DNA from: Gymnothorax reevesii
Taxonomy: Eukaryota > Chordata > Actinopteri > Anguilliformes > Muraenidae
Assembly: GCA_029721435.1 (NCBI GenBank)
Contig: CM056581.1
Location: 73,890,712 to 73,954,711 of the forward strand
Reading direction: 5' to 3'
DNA length: 64,000 bases
Part shown: in pieces, positions 41,445-55,859 of the stretch
Numbering within the stretch: position 1 is the first letter of the stretch
Layout of the letters: each line of letters starts with the position of its first letter
Translations under genes and position numbers: made by a program
Notes under the pieces: generated by a model
What the model saw: the letters and a program-made list of their open reading frames with translations, nothing else
Told to the model about the DNA's origin: nothing
Databases searched by the model: none

Positions 41445-42239
41445 TTTCTGCTGCTGACTCTGAGTTTGATACTCATCCAAACCACAAAAATTTGACCTTA
41501 ATTTCAAGGATGACCCATATCTCAAAAAATGGTGAAAAACTAAAGGACTTTAAAGATGGGAAATTTTGCCCCAAAATGCAATTTTTCTTAAATTGGCATT
41601 TGCCATCAATAACTAGAATAACAGTAGTTCGAAACACATGCACTAGTTATTTGATGGAGCTTATTTGAAAATATGCTCTTCCAAGCTCATATTTCAGAGA
41701 AGGGCCCTTTAGAAACAAATCCTGAAATAATGAGCCCAATGCAACGATTCATTTCCGTCTTACTGCATAAATGAAAACAAACTGAGAGCATTTTGTGTGG
41801 ACGTGCCCCTTAAAATAAAAACCCTATGAAATCTTGATGGATGCAGATATTTAGCTGGAATTATTAGTTTTCTGCTTTAGTTATATGTGAATTAAAATAC
41901 TTAAATCTGAGAAATTCTGAGACTGAGGGGGAAGCTCTTGTGATTTCATATTGAGTTGCCCCTGTGTATAAATGTTTATATAAAGCTAGTTCTGGTTTCA
42001 TATCCTTAAATCACAATTTGGCAAATCTTAATATTCCCTGATGGATATTTTTGGCAGCCCAGTTCCTACATACACCGCAGTATTTCTAAAGGCAAAAGCT
42101 AAATCTTGGCTGCAGCTCTGCTTGCTGTTGTTGGTCCCGTCTTTGAGCGGATAATGGTGAGTGTACTTCTCATTACTGTTGAAGTAGCATGAGGAACTGC
42201 CAGCGAAGTGAGATGTTTTCGATGAGCATGGCTTTAACA

Positions 42240-43150
42240 TATTCTTACTCTGCTGCCCACCAGCTGAGACACGCAGTCACTGCAGAGTCACTGCTCCGGT
42301 GGACTGTGTCACTCGTATAGCTGGCTCAGGTCACATGTAGCAGCTCAGCTAACCCAACAGGTCTCCTTTTCAGTGATGAGGTGTGTGAATCTTGGCAGGT
42401 AAAACCCTTCCTCGGCTGAACTAATTGCCTTCACTGTTCTCCCTGTAACAGTTACCATCAGTGACATCGCTGCAGTCAGGGCTCCGGCATTGTTTGTTAG
42501 CTCCTTCGAAATTGGCGCTTATTTTGACTTGACTCTGCTCATTTATTCGCTACCCTAACCGTCTTCCAGCATCTTCTGTCACAGCGAGATGCCAGGCTTA
42601 CTCCACCCCTGTCTCGGGCCTAACGCATTTCTGAGTGATTGGCATTCACCATTCGGAGGCCGGCCTCGGGGCTTCAAAGCGCACTTATTTTTCCCAGGAT
42701 CCCAATTATTCGAGCCCCCCTGCTCTCACAGGCCTTACAATGATGGCTCTCACTGTATCCTGCTCTGCCATCTTAATTGGCCTGATGCGTTCCGCTCATT
42801 AGCGGTCGGCTCCGCGGGGCTGACGCGGGCCGCTCGTGAAGGTCAGGGCACTCTAGCAGAGAGCTGTTTGTGTTGCTATCGGGGACGTGGGTGCTGAGGA
42901 AATGCTAACTCCGCCAGCCTAATCCGTTTTGACTCTGAATAGAATTAGCCGAGCTGAGGTCCCTGTAGGCCTGGGATTTCCGCGCGGCGCGGATGGTGGA
43001 AGAGCATTTGGATTTGTCAGCCTTTTGTGCTCTTGATTGCTTTCTCTTGTGAGCTGTTGGGGAGAAAGAAAGACGGCAGGCAGGGGTCCAGCAGTGGTTA
43101 CCAGTGATAACGGAGGTCAGAGTGACTTTCCCTCGGCCTGGGCCAGGCTG
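42240..43150. other. Repeat-free, GC-balanced block, candidate conserved non-coding DNA
   Basis: No transposon signature, no long frame with a domain. Composition is more GC-rich and complex than its surroundings, with several TAAT/ATTA-type homeodomain words next to GC-rich stretches (for example TTAATTGGCCTGATGCG near 42773 and CGCTCATTAGCGG near 42793, the latter with an imperfect palindrome). Such texture is common in developmental enhancers; conservation cannot be checked here. Confidence 0.3.
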
Positions 43151-43321
43151 TCTCACAGCGAAATGCCTGAGAGGGGTTTCGTCCTCTTCTTTAGCTCCCT
43201 AGTTTACAATTCAGCTCATATCTCCATCTTTTTCAACGGTTTACAAAACGATGTTTCGTATGCGCTAAAGACTGATTCTGTGAGGGGCATCTCTTTTTTG
43301 CTTCTCTCTTTCCTCTGTCTC

Positions 43322-43343
43322 GTGTGTGTGTGTGTGTGTGTGT

Positions 43344-43383
<40 letters not shown>

Positions 43384-43394
43384 GTGTGTGTGTG
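43322..43394. repeat. (TG)n microsatellite
   Basis: About 36 dinucleotide units with two interruptions (TC and CG). Frames through it on both strands are repeat artefacts. Confidence 0.97.
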
Positions 43395-43718
43395 GGCAGG
43401 TTTTTCTTCATGCACAGGAACCAAAAGACTTGGGGTTTAGGGTCACTTGCAGTCAAGGGTAACTTTGGGCTTATGGTTAGGTGTAGGTTCAGTTTTAAGG
43501 TTAATTATTAGAATCTGGCTCCAGGTTATGGTTAATGTTTAAATTAAAATTAAAAATTTGGTTGTTTTGGGGGGGTTTGTAGGTTAGTGCTAAGATCATG
43601 CTAAAGATAAGGGTTTGGGTTAGGGGGCATTGAAGGGTATGGAAAAACAAACGCGCATGTGTGTGTGTGTGCATGCTTAAGTTGTGTGTGAGTGTGTGGG
43701 AATGTGTGCGTGCTTAAG

Positions 43719-43719
<1 letters not shown>

Positions 43720-43776
<57 letters not shown>
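43720..43776. repeat. (TG)n microsatellite
   Basis: About 28 uninterrupted units. It is preceded by two copies of GCTTAAGTTGTGTGTG about 40 bp apart, a small local duplication. Confidence 0.97.
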
Positions 43777-43778
<2 letters not shown>

Positions 43779-45824
43779 TAAGTCACTAATTTTGCTCCGT
43801 GCTGTTGTTTTATTTATTCAGAACCATTGCAGAATCTGTAAAACTAGCTAAGCTTTGTGGGGTATGACGACGTTGGGCGTAAATGAGTGATTTTTTTTTT
43901 TTTTTTCCCCAGCACATTTTCCAGGGAAATTGTGACCGGATAGTATGGCTGCAAAATTTGATCTAAGCTGTCAGCTCATTCTGACTCTCATTTAAAGATG
44001 TGCCATCCTGCCATCATTTGATTAAATATGTTTTGAGTTTGGCTCCCCATGTAAATTCATTTTCAATTCACAGGCACAGGTGAGACAGACCGGAAACACT
44101 TGAGGGTCTCTCCTCCCCCCGTAACCTTGTTAGGGGTCACAGTCACGATTCATACACTATATACAAATAACTAGGCTAATATATAACTGAATGCTTGCAT
44201 TTTCTTTTTTGTTTACACATTTCAGTTACGTGACTACAAATCCATAAGGGTTCTATTCATTAAATTAAAATCTCACACAATGTGTCTAAAATAAGCTGTG
44301 AAAATGGGTCTGAGTGCAGTATAATATAGTAACTTTTCACAGACAGCATACAACAGAGGAGTGAAGTAACGCTGTTGAAAAGGTGCTAGTGCAACAGCAA
44401 TTACATGCTCTTATCTGGACAAGATTTTCGACTGTGATATTCTACATTAAGTCACGCATGCACACTGTTTCAAGATCACAGTGGAGCAGGAAAAAGAGTT
44501 CAGGATGTGATGCAGGACATGGGACTGGGGAATTACTGCTGAAAATCCAAACTAGCCTCTCTTGGTGTTCACTGAGCATGTTGTGATTATGGTTTTGCCT
44601 TGCCTTGCTTTGCCCTGTTCTGACTGCCATATGTGTATTTTTATCATTACCATGTCTGACCATTCTTAGAATTATGCATTGTGTTTTTGGTTGCTTTCCA
44701 TTTCATGCATTGTCTTAGTTTTGATTTTTCCATGTTTTACTTTTAGCCATAGTCTTATTCCAGTCCATGTTTTGATTTTCCATGCATTGCACTTTGTCTC
44801 CCCCTGTCTTGTCTTTTCTCTTGTCTTTGCTCACATCCTCAGTAATGCGAGCCACTTCTTCAAGTGATTTAATGGTTTCTGGTTTTAATCTTCCTTCCCC
44901 ATCTCATTTACTTCCTTCCCCTGGCTTTTACTATATTACTAACACACACTAGCAGTTCGTTGTTTTTGCTAATTTACTAACCATGACTTACATTGTATTT
45001 AAGACTAACTTACTAACGAGCACTCGGGATTGTATAGCTGCACTTGCCACTTACTAATTGATTATCAAGCTCTCAGCACTCGCCCTATTCTAGTCTCCGC
45101 CCCTTGTCTCTCCCTAATCTTCACTGCTGCATTTCAGTGGAATCTCCACACCTTCTTTGGCTTTCCTTTCTCTTAGTATCTGTGCACGGTAGAACTCCTT
45201 GACTGGAGCTGTATCATTGTCTATAGGTTTGTCCCGTGATCCTTGTCCGCGTTTTGGCTTCTGCCAATTTCATGTGATCCGGTTCTTCCTAATGTGTTGC
45301 TTGTAATCAGTCTCACTGCTTCAACCTGTGTTCTGTTATCATGTGACCTCCCTGAAGTGTATATTAGATATCTCTTCACAACACTGCTTTGTCAGATCAT
45401 TCTCTCATGCTAACTTGTGCCACGTTCATTTCACCCTGTACCCATTGTGATTATTTTTCTGACTGGACCGTCCTTGACTATCGATTTTTGCATTCTCCCT
45501 GTACTTTGCCGCGTTTGTGTGTTTTGAACCTTTTTTTGTCTGACCGTGATTTTTGTGATTGGTGCCCTGTTTACGATTCTGGATTTCGCCCATTGGTTTC
45601 TGATTTTGGATTGTGGACTCCTTACTGTTGCCTGCTCTGTTGGGGGGCTTCCCCCTTCAGAAATAAAGCCTCCATTTTGCATTTTACTGGTTCTCGCGAG
45701 TGGTCCATTTCGTAAATCCTCACAGAGGGTATCAGTCCTGGGTGTTCAAGCTGAAGAAATGATTTGCAGAATGTGAGTTTCCTAGTTGTGTTATTACTTG
45801 CTGAAATCATATAATTTTGGCAAG
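43777..45824. other. No gene recognised; possible retroelement 3' end
   Basis: A T-run lies at 43891-43906. 45380-45720 is T/C-rich on the plus strand and ends in AATAAAGCCTCCATTTTGC (AATAAA at 45663), a layout often seen at fish retroelement 3' ends or LTRs. I found no partner copy in the window to prove it. Confidence 0.4.
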
Positions 45825-45892
45825 TACAGTGCCGTGAAAAAGTATTTGCCCCCTTTCTAGTTTCTTACTTTTTTGCATATTTTTCACAGTAA

Positions 45893-47451
45893 CAGGGATG
45901 TGATTTTTCCGCTAATTCGTGGAATTCCGCTTTTCTATCTTCAAAATTTAAAAAAAAATAAAACTGATTTTTCAGTCATGAAAATCTGATTTCATATCTA
46001 CAGCATTCCGACTTTTAGTATTTCTGTAACTGAATTGATCTTATGCATGATGCATTCTACTGAACTTCCGTTTTCAAATTAGCCAGCTAAGGCACTTCCG
46101 GTCAAGTGTCATGCTGTGTGGGCAGCGCTGCGGCGGCAAGCTTCAACACTGCGGAAAAGGAACGACTTAGATATTGCGGATATTCGAGACGACAGACAGC
46201 TTGTAGTATAGTAATAATAATTAATAGTCCATATACCTGTATTTTGTTTACCCCATTCGGCTAGTGGAGCGAGGATGAAGCAGTCTTATAGCCTAAGTTT
46301 CAGCGGCGTGAGTGGTTGACGGCTGAACACTGCTGCGTCCCTTTATGTAACGCGTCGCAACAGATGCTCTACATTGCTGGTAAGTTGCGTGGTTGGTTCT
46401 GTGTGTATCAGTATCTCCCGGGAGTGTAAAAGGGTGCGCATCTTAGCTCTTTGATGCACCTTTGCCAGCTCCCATTAATGGTGGTATGGCCAGTCAAACC
46501 ATAACATTGCATTCTGTAAGCTTACCAACTAACCTGATGGACCTTTATTTTCCTACCTCACTTTTGCACACTTTAATATGAAACATTATCACCCTACATT
46601 TTGACTTTGGTGAATGCTGAATTAATTGGTTACTGTGGCCAGCATACGCACAAGTTATCAGTGCTAACGCAGCTGGGCGTCTAGCTCCAAAGCTAAATCT
46701 TGGTTATTTCATCAGCTGCACAGCTAATCCGTGACCTTTACCAATTTTAGCGAACGATACCACTACGACACGCAACTTTTCTATCTCGTTGTATAATTAA
46801 AGGTGCTTCAGGACAGACCTCGACGAGGAGCCCCTCCTCGTGGTTTCACTTTTTTTTCCGTTGTCATTTGGCTTTTTGAGTTCCATCAGGATTGTATTTT
46901 TAGTCAATTATTGGAAGCTGAAAATACTCCCAGAACTCATAGATCGTTTCTACAGGTGATTGAATAAAGAATTTTTCATTTTTGCTATTACACAGTACAT
47001 TCAGGGAAGTCTGAATGTACTGTAAAATCCCATCAGCATGTGACTTGGTGATATGATTTTTTAGAGTTGACTAAAGAAGTCAATGATTTTATTGATAGAT
47101 TGGCTATATTAAATGAATGTTATTTGACTTTTTTCTGAGTGCAATAGTGGCTGATTAAATTCTTAACAAGCTTGGAGCTTGTGACTAATTTTAAATTGAC
47201 TTAGGAATCAAAGATTGCATGTGTTTGTTGGCTTGAATATACATTGGATAATAATTCTGTTTTTTTTTAGTTTTTTTTTATTGAATTCTTAGCATGCTTA
47301 GGCCACTAAAAATCACTAAAACCTAGGAGCTTCGGGGGGCTTCGCCCCCCCGTATCTCCCCCATCAGGGCACTGCCCTGGATCCAGCTGGGGGCCCCCAG
47401 AACCCCGGCTAAATTTTCAGATAATTTCACTTCACCCAAATCACATCCCTG
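45893..47451. mobile_element. Non-autonomous TIR element (CAGGGATG ends) inside Tc1
   Basis: 1559 bp with exact 14-bp inverted ends, CAGGGATGTGATTT and AAATCACATCCCTG. Joining the flanks gives back the expected Tc1 left arm (CATATTTTTCACA then AATGTTTCAGATCATC). CAGGG termini suggest hAT, but the 8-bp flanks (CACAGTAA and GTCATTTT) do not match, so the class is unproven. Near the right end is a GC-rich foldback: GGGGGGCTTCGCCCCCC at about 47334. No transposase. Confidence 0.75.
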
Positions 47452-47768
47452 GTCATTTTAATGTTTCAGATCATCAAACAAATTTTAACATAAGACAAAG
47501 ATAACCCGAGTAAATACAAAATGTAGTTTTTAAATTATGATTTCATTTATTGAGGGGAAAAGCTATCCAAACCTACCTGGCCCTACGTGGAAAAGTAATT
47601 ACCCTCCCTTGTTAAATCATGAATTAACTGTTATTAACCACATTTTTTGAGTCCAATTTCACTAGCCACACCCAGGCCTGATTACTGCCAGACCTGTTGT
47701 ATCAAGAAATCACTTCAGTAGAACCTGTTTGACAAAGTGAAATGGGCAAAAAAAAAAGCAACACATCA

Positions 47769-48298
47769 TGCCGCTAACTAAAGAAATTCAAGAACGGATG
47801 AGAAACAAAGAAATTGACAACACTCTGGAAAGGGTTGCTTAACCATTTCTAAGGCTTTGGGACTCCTGAGAATCACGGTGAGAGAACTGCAGGCCTCCCT
47901 TGCCTCAGTTAAAGTCAGTGTTCATGATTGAACGATAAGAAAAATACTGGGTAAAAATGGCATCCATGGGAAAGTTCCAAAGCAAAAACCACTCCTGGCC
48001 AAAAAGAACAAAGGCTCATCACATGTTTGCCAAAAAACATCTTTATGACTCCCCAAGATTTTCGGGAAAATATTTTGTGGACTGACAAAAGTTGAATTTT
48101 TTGGAAGGTGTGCGTCCCATTACATCAGGCATAAAAATAACCCAGCATTTCATAAAAAGAATATCATACCAAAAGTCAAACATGTTGGTGGTAGTGTGAT
48201 GGTTTGGGGCTACTTTGCTGCTTCAGGAATTGGACAACTTGTCATAATTGATGGAACTATGAATTCTGCTCTCTACTGGAAAGTATTAAAATATTAAT
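47769..48298 (+). pseudogene. Tc1-like transposase fragment
   Basis: Reads MPLTKEIQERMRNKEIDNTL at 47769, then multiple stops and shifts. Further recognisable blocks are the [13 protein letters not shown] segment (GGTGGTAGTGTGATGGTTTG near 48187) and a GTMNSALYWKVL-like end near 48250-48290. The catalytic C-terminal third is deleted. Same family as the minus-strand copy at 48893-49903. Confidence 0.85.
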
Positions 48299-48333
48299 AT
48301 ATTAGGGGGAAAATACTTCTTCATGGCACTGTA

Positions 48334-49903
<1,570 letters not shown>

Positions 49904-50272
49904 TCCCTGTGTATCTATCTATTAATTGAAAATTGGAAATTACCCACAAGCGTTTAGCTATCATGTCATCAGGTGCATCCTGATTACGTAGCTATGCACA
50001 AGGTAACCTGAGTGTACGCCTACTAGGCATCTTATTGTTTGTAACCTTTGCTGAATTATTTCCTCTCAGCTTGACTATCAAAATCCATTCGATAAAGACT
50101 ATTGGGCCCATGACAATGGGGTCGCCTCACAGCATGAAGGAGAGGGGTTAGAATAGTGTTTGGGGCCTTCCTGTGTGAAGTTAGCATGTTCTCTCGATGT
50201 TCGCATGGATTTTCTGTGGGTAATCTGGGGTGAAGGCCGATTAGAGACTGATATAATTATGACATAGGTATG

Positions 50273-50489
50273 GGTTATTTCAGGGGTAGGGAAATTGCTC
50301 CAGAAAGCCACTGTGACTGCAGGCTTACATACCAACCAAGCTGCTACACACCTGATTCTATTAATCAACCCCTGGAATGTTTGTTAAGGGCCTTGATCAG
50401 TAGAATCAGGTGTGTAGCTGCTTGGTTGGTATAAAGCCTGCACCCACAGTGGCTCTTTCTGGAGAAGGTTCCCTACCCCTGGGTTATTT
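50273..50489. mobile_element. hAT-type foldback MITE, 201 bp
   Basis: 50281-50481 is an almost complete inverted repeat: the left half starts CAGGGGTAGGGAAATTGCTC and the right half ends in CCCTACCCCTG, with matching interior (GCTGCTACACACCTGATTCT and its inverse) around a short loop near 50385. A perfect 8-bp duplication, GGTTATTT, flanks it (50273-50280 and 50482-50489). CAGGGG ends plus 8-bp duplication indicate the hAT superfamily. No coding capacity. Confidence 0.93.
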
Positions 50490-50583
50490 GATTCCAACAC
50501 TTGTTTGAAATAATGCGGTGGATGACGTGATACAGCCATGAAATAATATATAAAAGCATTGTCAAACAGAAAATAAATAAAAA

Positions 50584-53500
50584 TTAAAGCTGCGAGCAGC
50601 GTTGAACGGGCCCACGCCCCCTTGCGCACGTTGGATCGGTCAAGTGCAGGCTCCAACTTGAGAGAAAGTGTCGAGCGAATCGGACAAAGCTGAAGGAGTT
50701 ATGATAAGTTCATACTTCATCCACCAGGGGGCGTGTAGAGCGTAACCAAATTTGGGCAGGTGCATTCAGAGGCAGGCCCTAAGCACGAATGTGAAGTTTT
50801 GATCAAATCGGCCAATGTCAACATAAAAAATATGGCATTTACTGTTTCGACATGGGGGCGCCATGAGCTAGATTGCTTAGCAGCACATCGAGGCTTTCAG
50901 GGTGGGGCTTTTAGCATGTACAGAAATTTTAAATCCATTTGGATGAAGTATGAGGGAGAGGGAGCTGCTCGAGTGTGTTTTTTTTTTTTTTTTTTTTTTT
51001 AAATTTGGCATCTCCAATCCCACCCGAATCTGGAATGCCCAATTAGTGAACTATGTACAAAGCTTGCTCGTATGCGACCCCTTGCTGCCAACTCAGGATA
51101 GTGAAGACAGTTCACGACTCTCCTCCGAAGCACGTGTCCGTCAGCCACTGATTCTTATACACTCATTGGTGGAATCTTCGTAAGTTACGAACGAGGGCGG
51201 AGGATACCCGGACGTGAACAAACCCAGAGTCTTCCTGACGAGCGCCCGTCTGGCCAACAGGAGGCGCTGGAGCAACGAACAAAGCTGTCGCTGAACACCC
51301 AAATCCGGCAGTCCCATCCCAATTTGAAACCCTGTTGCGCGATAGCCAATTGTGCGGTACTCCGAAAAGGCTGCCGACCCCTGCCGGTGGGTACGCCGAG
51401 GCTCGAACCCGCGACGTGGTGATCACCTCTTCACTGCAGAGCAGTGCCTTAACCGTGTGAGCCACCTGGCAGCTCTGCTCGAGTGTGTTTGGCGAGGCAT
51501 CTGAAATGGGGACACCATGGCGGCTAAGCCTATTTAGCGACAGATATGCAGAGCACAACTTTTGATCAGCATGGTCTCTTGATCTGATATAAATATTAGG
51601 GGGATTGGACGGAATTGCCAGGAGGAGTTCGTGAAAATACAATGTGTGGAAATCAGGCCAAAATGACACGTTAAAATCAAAATGGCTGACTTCCTGTTTG
51701 AAGTTGACCTATTGTGCCAGAGACTTTTTTCGCATTGGCAACATACACGTTTACCAATTTTCATTTTACTGTTCCAAAAAAACCCCTATGGGGAGGGGTT
51801 TTCAAAGTTCCAAGGGGGCACTATCGAAGCTTGTTGCTGCCCTTGTGGGCAACGCCCCAATTAGATATGAGAGCTCACCACCCTTGACCAGCATATCAAT
51901 TTCCATGATGATACGAAGTCATTAAGAACATCAAAAACCTAAACGTATTTTCATGGCGAGGGATCCATAGTCACCGCATCGTCACACGGACACCATTACT
52001 CAAAGCTTCACAGCATTCATAAGGTAGCTTTAGCAACTTTTTCTACGTGTTGTACTGGGAGAATAAAGTGGATGGGTTCGGCTATGTGTCATCAGTTGAA
52101 GTGAAAGTAAAAACTGGTCACTTCCTGTTAGAGGCCACGCACACTGACTTACAGACCTGCAGAGCGCAACTTTTGATCAGCATGGTCTCTTGATGTTTAC
52201 TAATAAATCTGGCTTTGATTGGATGAAATCTCTAGGAGGAGTGCGTTAAAATACAAGATGTGGAAATCAGGCAAAAATGACACGTTAAAATCAAAATGGC
52301 TGACTTCCTGTTTGGAATAGACAAATGATGTCAAAGACTTTTTTGTGCGTCTTGGCCAAATACACATATGTACCAATTTTCATCTTCCTACTCTAATAAA
52401 AACCCCAATGGGGCGGGGTTTTTGAAAATTTAAAGGGGGCGCTATCGAGGCATTTTGCTGCCCTCATGGGCAAAGCCCCTATCAGATGTAAGAGCTTACC
52501 ACCCTTGACCTGTCCATCAATTTTTTTGATGATACAAGTTTTGTAAAGACATCAAAAACCCAAACGTATTTTCATGACGGGGGATGGATAGTCGCCGCGT
52601 CACTACACGGACACCATTATGCATAGCTTCACAGCATTCATAAGGTAGCTTCATTAATTTGTCCTGCATGTAATAGAAGTGAAATGAGGTTGATGTGTTC
52701 AACTATGTGTCATCAGTACAAGTGAACGTAATAACTGGTCACTTCCTGTTACCACAGGGGGGCGCTAGTCGCAAAGTGGGAATTAAATGCATCTGGACGT
52801 TCAGGGCAGAGCAATCATCATGACCAGCAAGTTTGAAGCTACTACAGTCAAGTATGTGGGCGTGAGAGCATTGGGAATCCCAAACGTATTTTCATGGCGA
52901 GGCATCCAAAGTCGCCACTTCCCCACACGGACGCCATTACTTGTAGCTATACAGTGTTCATAATGTAGCTTCATCAACTTGTTCTGCATGTTTCAGAAGT
53001 AGAATGAAGTTGATAGGTTCAACAATGTGTCATCAGTACAAGTGGAAGAAACGAGTGGTCACTTCCTGTTACCACCGGGGGGCGCTATTAGCAAAGTAGG
53101 AAATTAATATATTGGGATGTTCAGGGCGGCGCCCTCATCATTATTAGCCAGTTTGAAGCTTCTAAAATCAAGTGTTTGGGTGTGAGAGCATTGTGAAATT
53201 TTTTCCTCAAGTCACTGAAATTTGTCACGCCCTAGCAGCCACGCCCTTAGACCTGCAGATCTGCAGAGCACAACTTTTGATCACCTTGGAATCACAATGA
53301 TCTCTACCAAATTTGAAGTGGATCCGGCGAAATCCCTTGGAGGAGTTCGTTTTAAAATTCAAAAATTCAAATCAAAATGGCCGACTTCCTGTTGGGTTTA
53401 GGGCATGGCTCCAATGAAGTTTTTTGTATGGCTTGTTACTGGCTGAGAGAAAGTGTCGAGCGCATCGGACAAAGCTGAAGGAATTATCATAAGTTGATAC

Positions 53501-55828
53501 TTCATCCACCAGAAGTCGCTCAGACTGTAACCAAATTTGGGCAGGTGCATTCAGGGGCAGACCCTAAGCACAAATGTGAAGTTTTGAGCAAATCGGCCAA
53601 TTTCAACGTAAAATATGGCATTTTCTGTTTCCATAAGGGGGCATGATGAGGTAGATAGTTTAGCAGCACATCAAGGCATTCAGGGTGGAGCTTTTACCAT
53701 GTACAAGAATTTTGAATCCATTTGGATTCAATGCCGCTATCGAGGGATTTTGCTGCCCTCATGGGCACCGCCCCAATCAGATGTTGGAGCTTACCACCCT
53801 TGACCGGCATATCAATGTCCATGATGATACGAATTCATTAAGAACTTCAAAAAGCCAAACGTATTTTCATGGCGAGGGATCCATTGTCACCGCATCGCCA
53901 CACGGACGCCATTATTTGAAGCATCACAGCATTTGTAAGGTAGTTTAAGCAAATTCTTCTACATGTTGTACAGGGAAAATAAAGTTGATGGGTTCAACTA
54001 TGTGTCATCAGTACAAGTGAAAGTAAAAACTGGTTACTTCCCGTTAGTGGCCACGCCCACTGACCTACAGACCTGCAGAGCACAACTTTTGATCAGCATG
54101 GTCTCTCAATATCTTTTAATAAATGTGGTTTTGAATGGATGTAATCTCAAGGAGGAGTGCGTTAATATACAATATGTGGAAATCAGGCAAAAATGACACG
54201 TTAAAATCAAAATGGCCGACCTCCTGTTTGAAGTAGACAAATGATGCCAGAGATTTTTTTGGCATCTTGGCCAAATACACGTGTACCAATTTTCATCTTT
54301 CTACTCCAAAAAAACACCTATGGGGAGGGGTTTTTGAAAATTTTTAGGGGGCGCTATCGAGTCATTTTGCTGCCCTCATGGGCACCGCCCCAATCAGATG
54401 TTGGAGCTCACCACCCTTGACCAGCATAACAATTTGCATGATCCATTGTCACCGCATTGCCACACGGACGCCATTACTCGAAGCATCACAGCATTCGTAA
54501 GGTAGCTTAAGAAACAACTTCTACATGTTGTACAGGGAGAATAAAGTTGATGGGTTCGACTATGTGTCAACAGTACAAATGAAAGTCACAACTGGTCACT
54601 TCCTGTTGGCGGCCACGCCCACTGACCTACAGACCTGCAGAGCACAAGTTTTGATCAGCATGGTCTTTCAATGTTTCATAATTAATCTGGTTTTGAATGG
54701 ATGAAATCTCTGGGAGGAGTGCGTTAAAAAACAATATGTGGAAATCAGGCAAAAATGGCACGTTGAAATCAAAATGGCCGACTTCCTGTTTGGAGTAGAC
54801 AAATGATGTCAGAGACTTTTTTGTGCGTCTTGGCCAAATACACATGTGTACCAATTTTCATATTTCTACTCCCAGAAAACCCCTATGTGGAAGGTTTTTT
54901 TGAAAATTTCAAGGGGGCGCTATCAAGGCACGTTGCTGCCTTCACGGGCAACGCCCCAATCAGATGTGAGAGCTCACCACCCTTAACCTGTCTATCAATT
55001 TCTATGATGATACAAGTTTATTAAAGACATCAAAAAGGCAAACGTATTTTCATGGCGAGGGATCCATTGTCGCCGCATCGCCACAGGGACGCCATTACCC
55101 GAAGCATCACAGCATTCGTAAGGTAGCTTAAGAAACTTTTTCTACATGTTGTACAGGGAGAATAAAGTTGATGGGTTTGACTATGTGTCATCAGTACAAG
55201 TGAAAGAAAAAACTGGTCACTTCCTGTTAGCAGCCACGCCCACTGACCTGCAGAGCACAACTTTTGCTCAACATGGGCTCTTGATGTTTACTAATAAATG
55301 TGCTTTGGATTGGATGAAATCTCTAGGAGGAGTGAGTTAAAATACAATGTGTGGAAATCAGGCAAAAATGACACGATAAGTCACTAAAATTTGTCACGCC
55401 CTAGCAGCCACACCCTTAAACCTGCAGATCTGCAGAGCACAACTTTTGATTACCTTGGTCTCACAATGATCTTTGCCAAATTTGAAGTTGATACGGCGAA
55501 ATCCCTAGGAGGAGCTCGTTTTAAAATTCAGAAATTCAAATGAAAATGGCCGACTTCCTGTTGGGTTTAGGGCGTGACTTTAATGAAGTTTTTTGTATGT
55601 CTCGTTACAAAGCATATAATTACCAAATTTCGTCTGCTTACGACAAAGTAACCGAATTTCCCTATGGGAATTTTGAAATGTGTTTAGGGGGCGCTATTTC
55701 AGCATTTGGGGTCAAACCTGTGTGACCGCACAAAAATATAAAATTTCAGATGAGGCCAGACGTATGTGGAAAGTTAGACGCGTTTTCACCATTGGGAAAG
55801 GGGCGAAATTGGCCCTTGAAATGTCGAG

Positions 55829-55858
<30 letters not shown>
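50584..55858 (+). repeat. Satellite-like array, subfamily A (monomers about 560-620 bp)
   Basis: Begins with the head TTAAAGCTGCGAGCAGCGTT. Repeating phrases are CAAAATGGC(C/T)GACTTCCTGT (about 51680, 52300, 54210, 54770), CGTATTTTCATGGCGAGGGA (about 51940, 53860, 55040), GGGGGCGCTATCGAG, and GAGGAGTGCGTTAAAATACA. CTCF-like CCACCAGGGGGCG is at 50718. It holds a SINE at 50981-51474. It ends in an (AAT)n run at 55830-55858. Frames inside are artefacts of repetition. Confidence 0.88.
50965..51490 (-). mobile_element. tRNA-derived SINE, about 494 bp
   Basis: The body 50981-51474 is flanked by the 16-bp duplication CTGCTCGAGTGTGTTT (50965-50980 and 51475-51490). Minus-strand orientation: the poly(A) tail is the T-run ending at 51000. 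The tRNA-like head (about 51400-51470) has an A-box-like TGGCTCACACGGTTAAGGC and a B-box GGTTCGAGCCTC. Head, unrelated body and A-tail make it a Pol III SINE. The long body of about 400 bp is not one I recognise. Confidence 0.88.

Positions 55859-55859
<1 letters not shown>

Larger units (their letters stand above)
45825..48333 (+). mobile_element. Tc1-like transposon, internally deleted, with a nested element
   Basis: Starts after TA (45825-45826) with CAGTGCCGTGAAAAAGTATT and ends with AATACTTCTTCATGGCACTG before TA (48332-48333): typical inverted termini and target of fish Tc1 elements. 45893-47451 is a foreign insertion in the left arm. The transposase remnant is at 47769-48298, after which the rest of the gene is missing. 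Confidence 0.9.

Noticed and set aside
43233..43462. Frames rich in Val-Cys or Thr-His over 43322-43394
   Set aside because: They are translations of a (TG)n run on both strands.
47330..47400. Rho-independent terminator at the GC foldback
   Set aside because: Bacterial logic does not apply in this vertebrate sequence; it is the subterminal foldback of the CAGGG-ended element.
51400..51470. tRNA gene with A and B boxes
   Set aside because: It lies in a unit with A-tail and 16-bp duplication, so it is the head of a SINE, not a functional tRNA gene.
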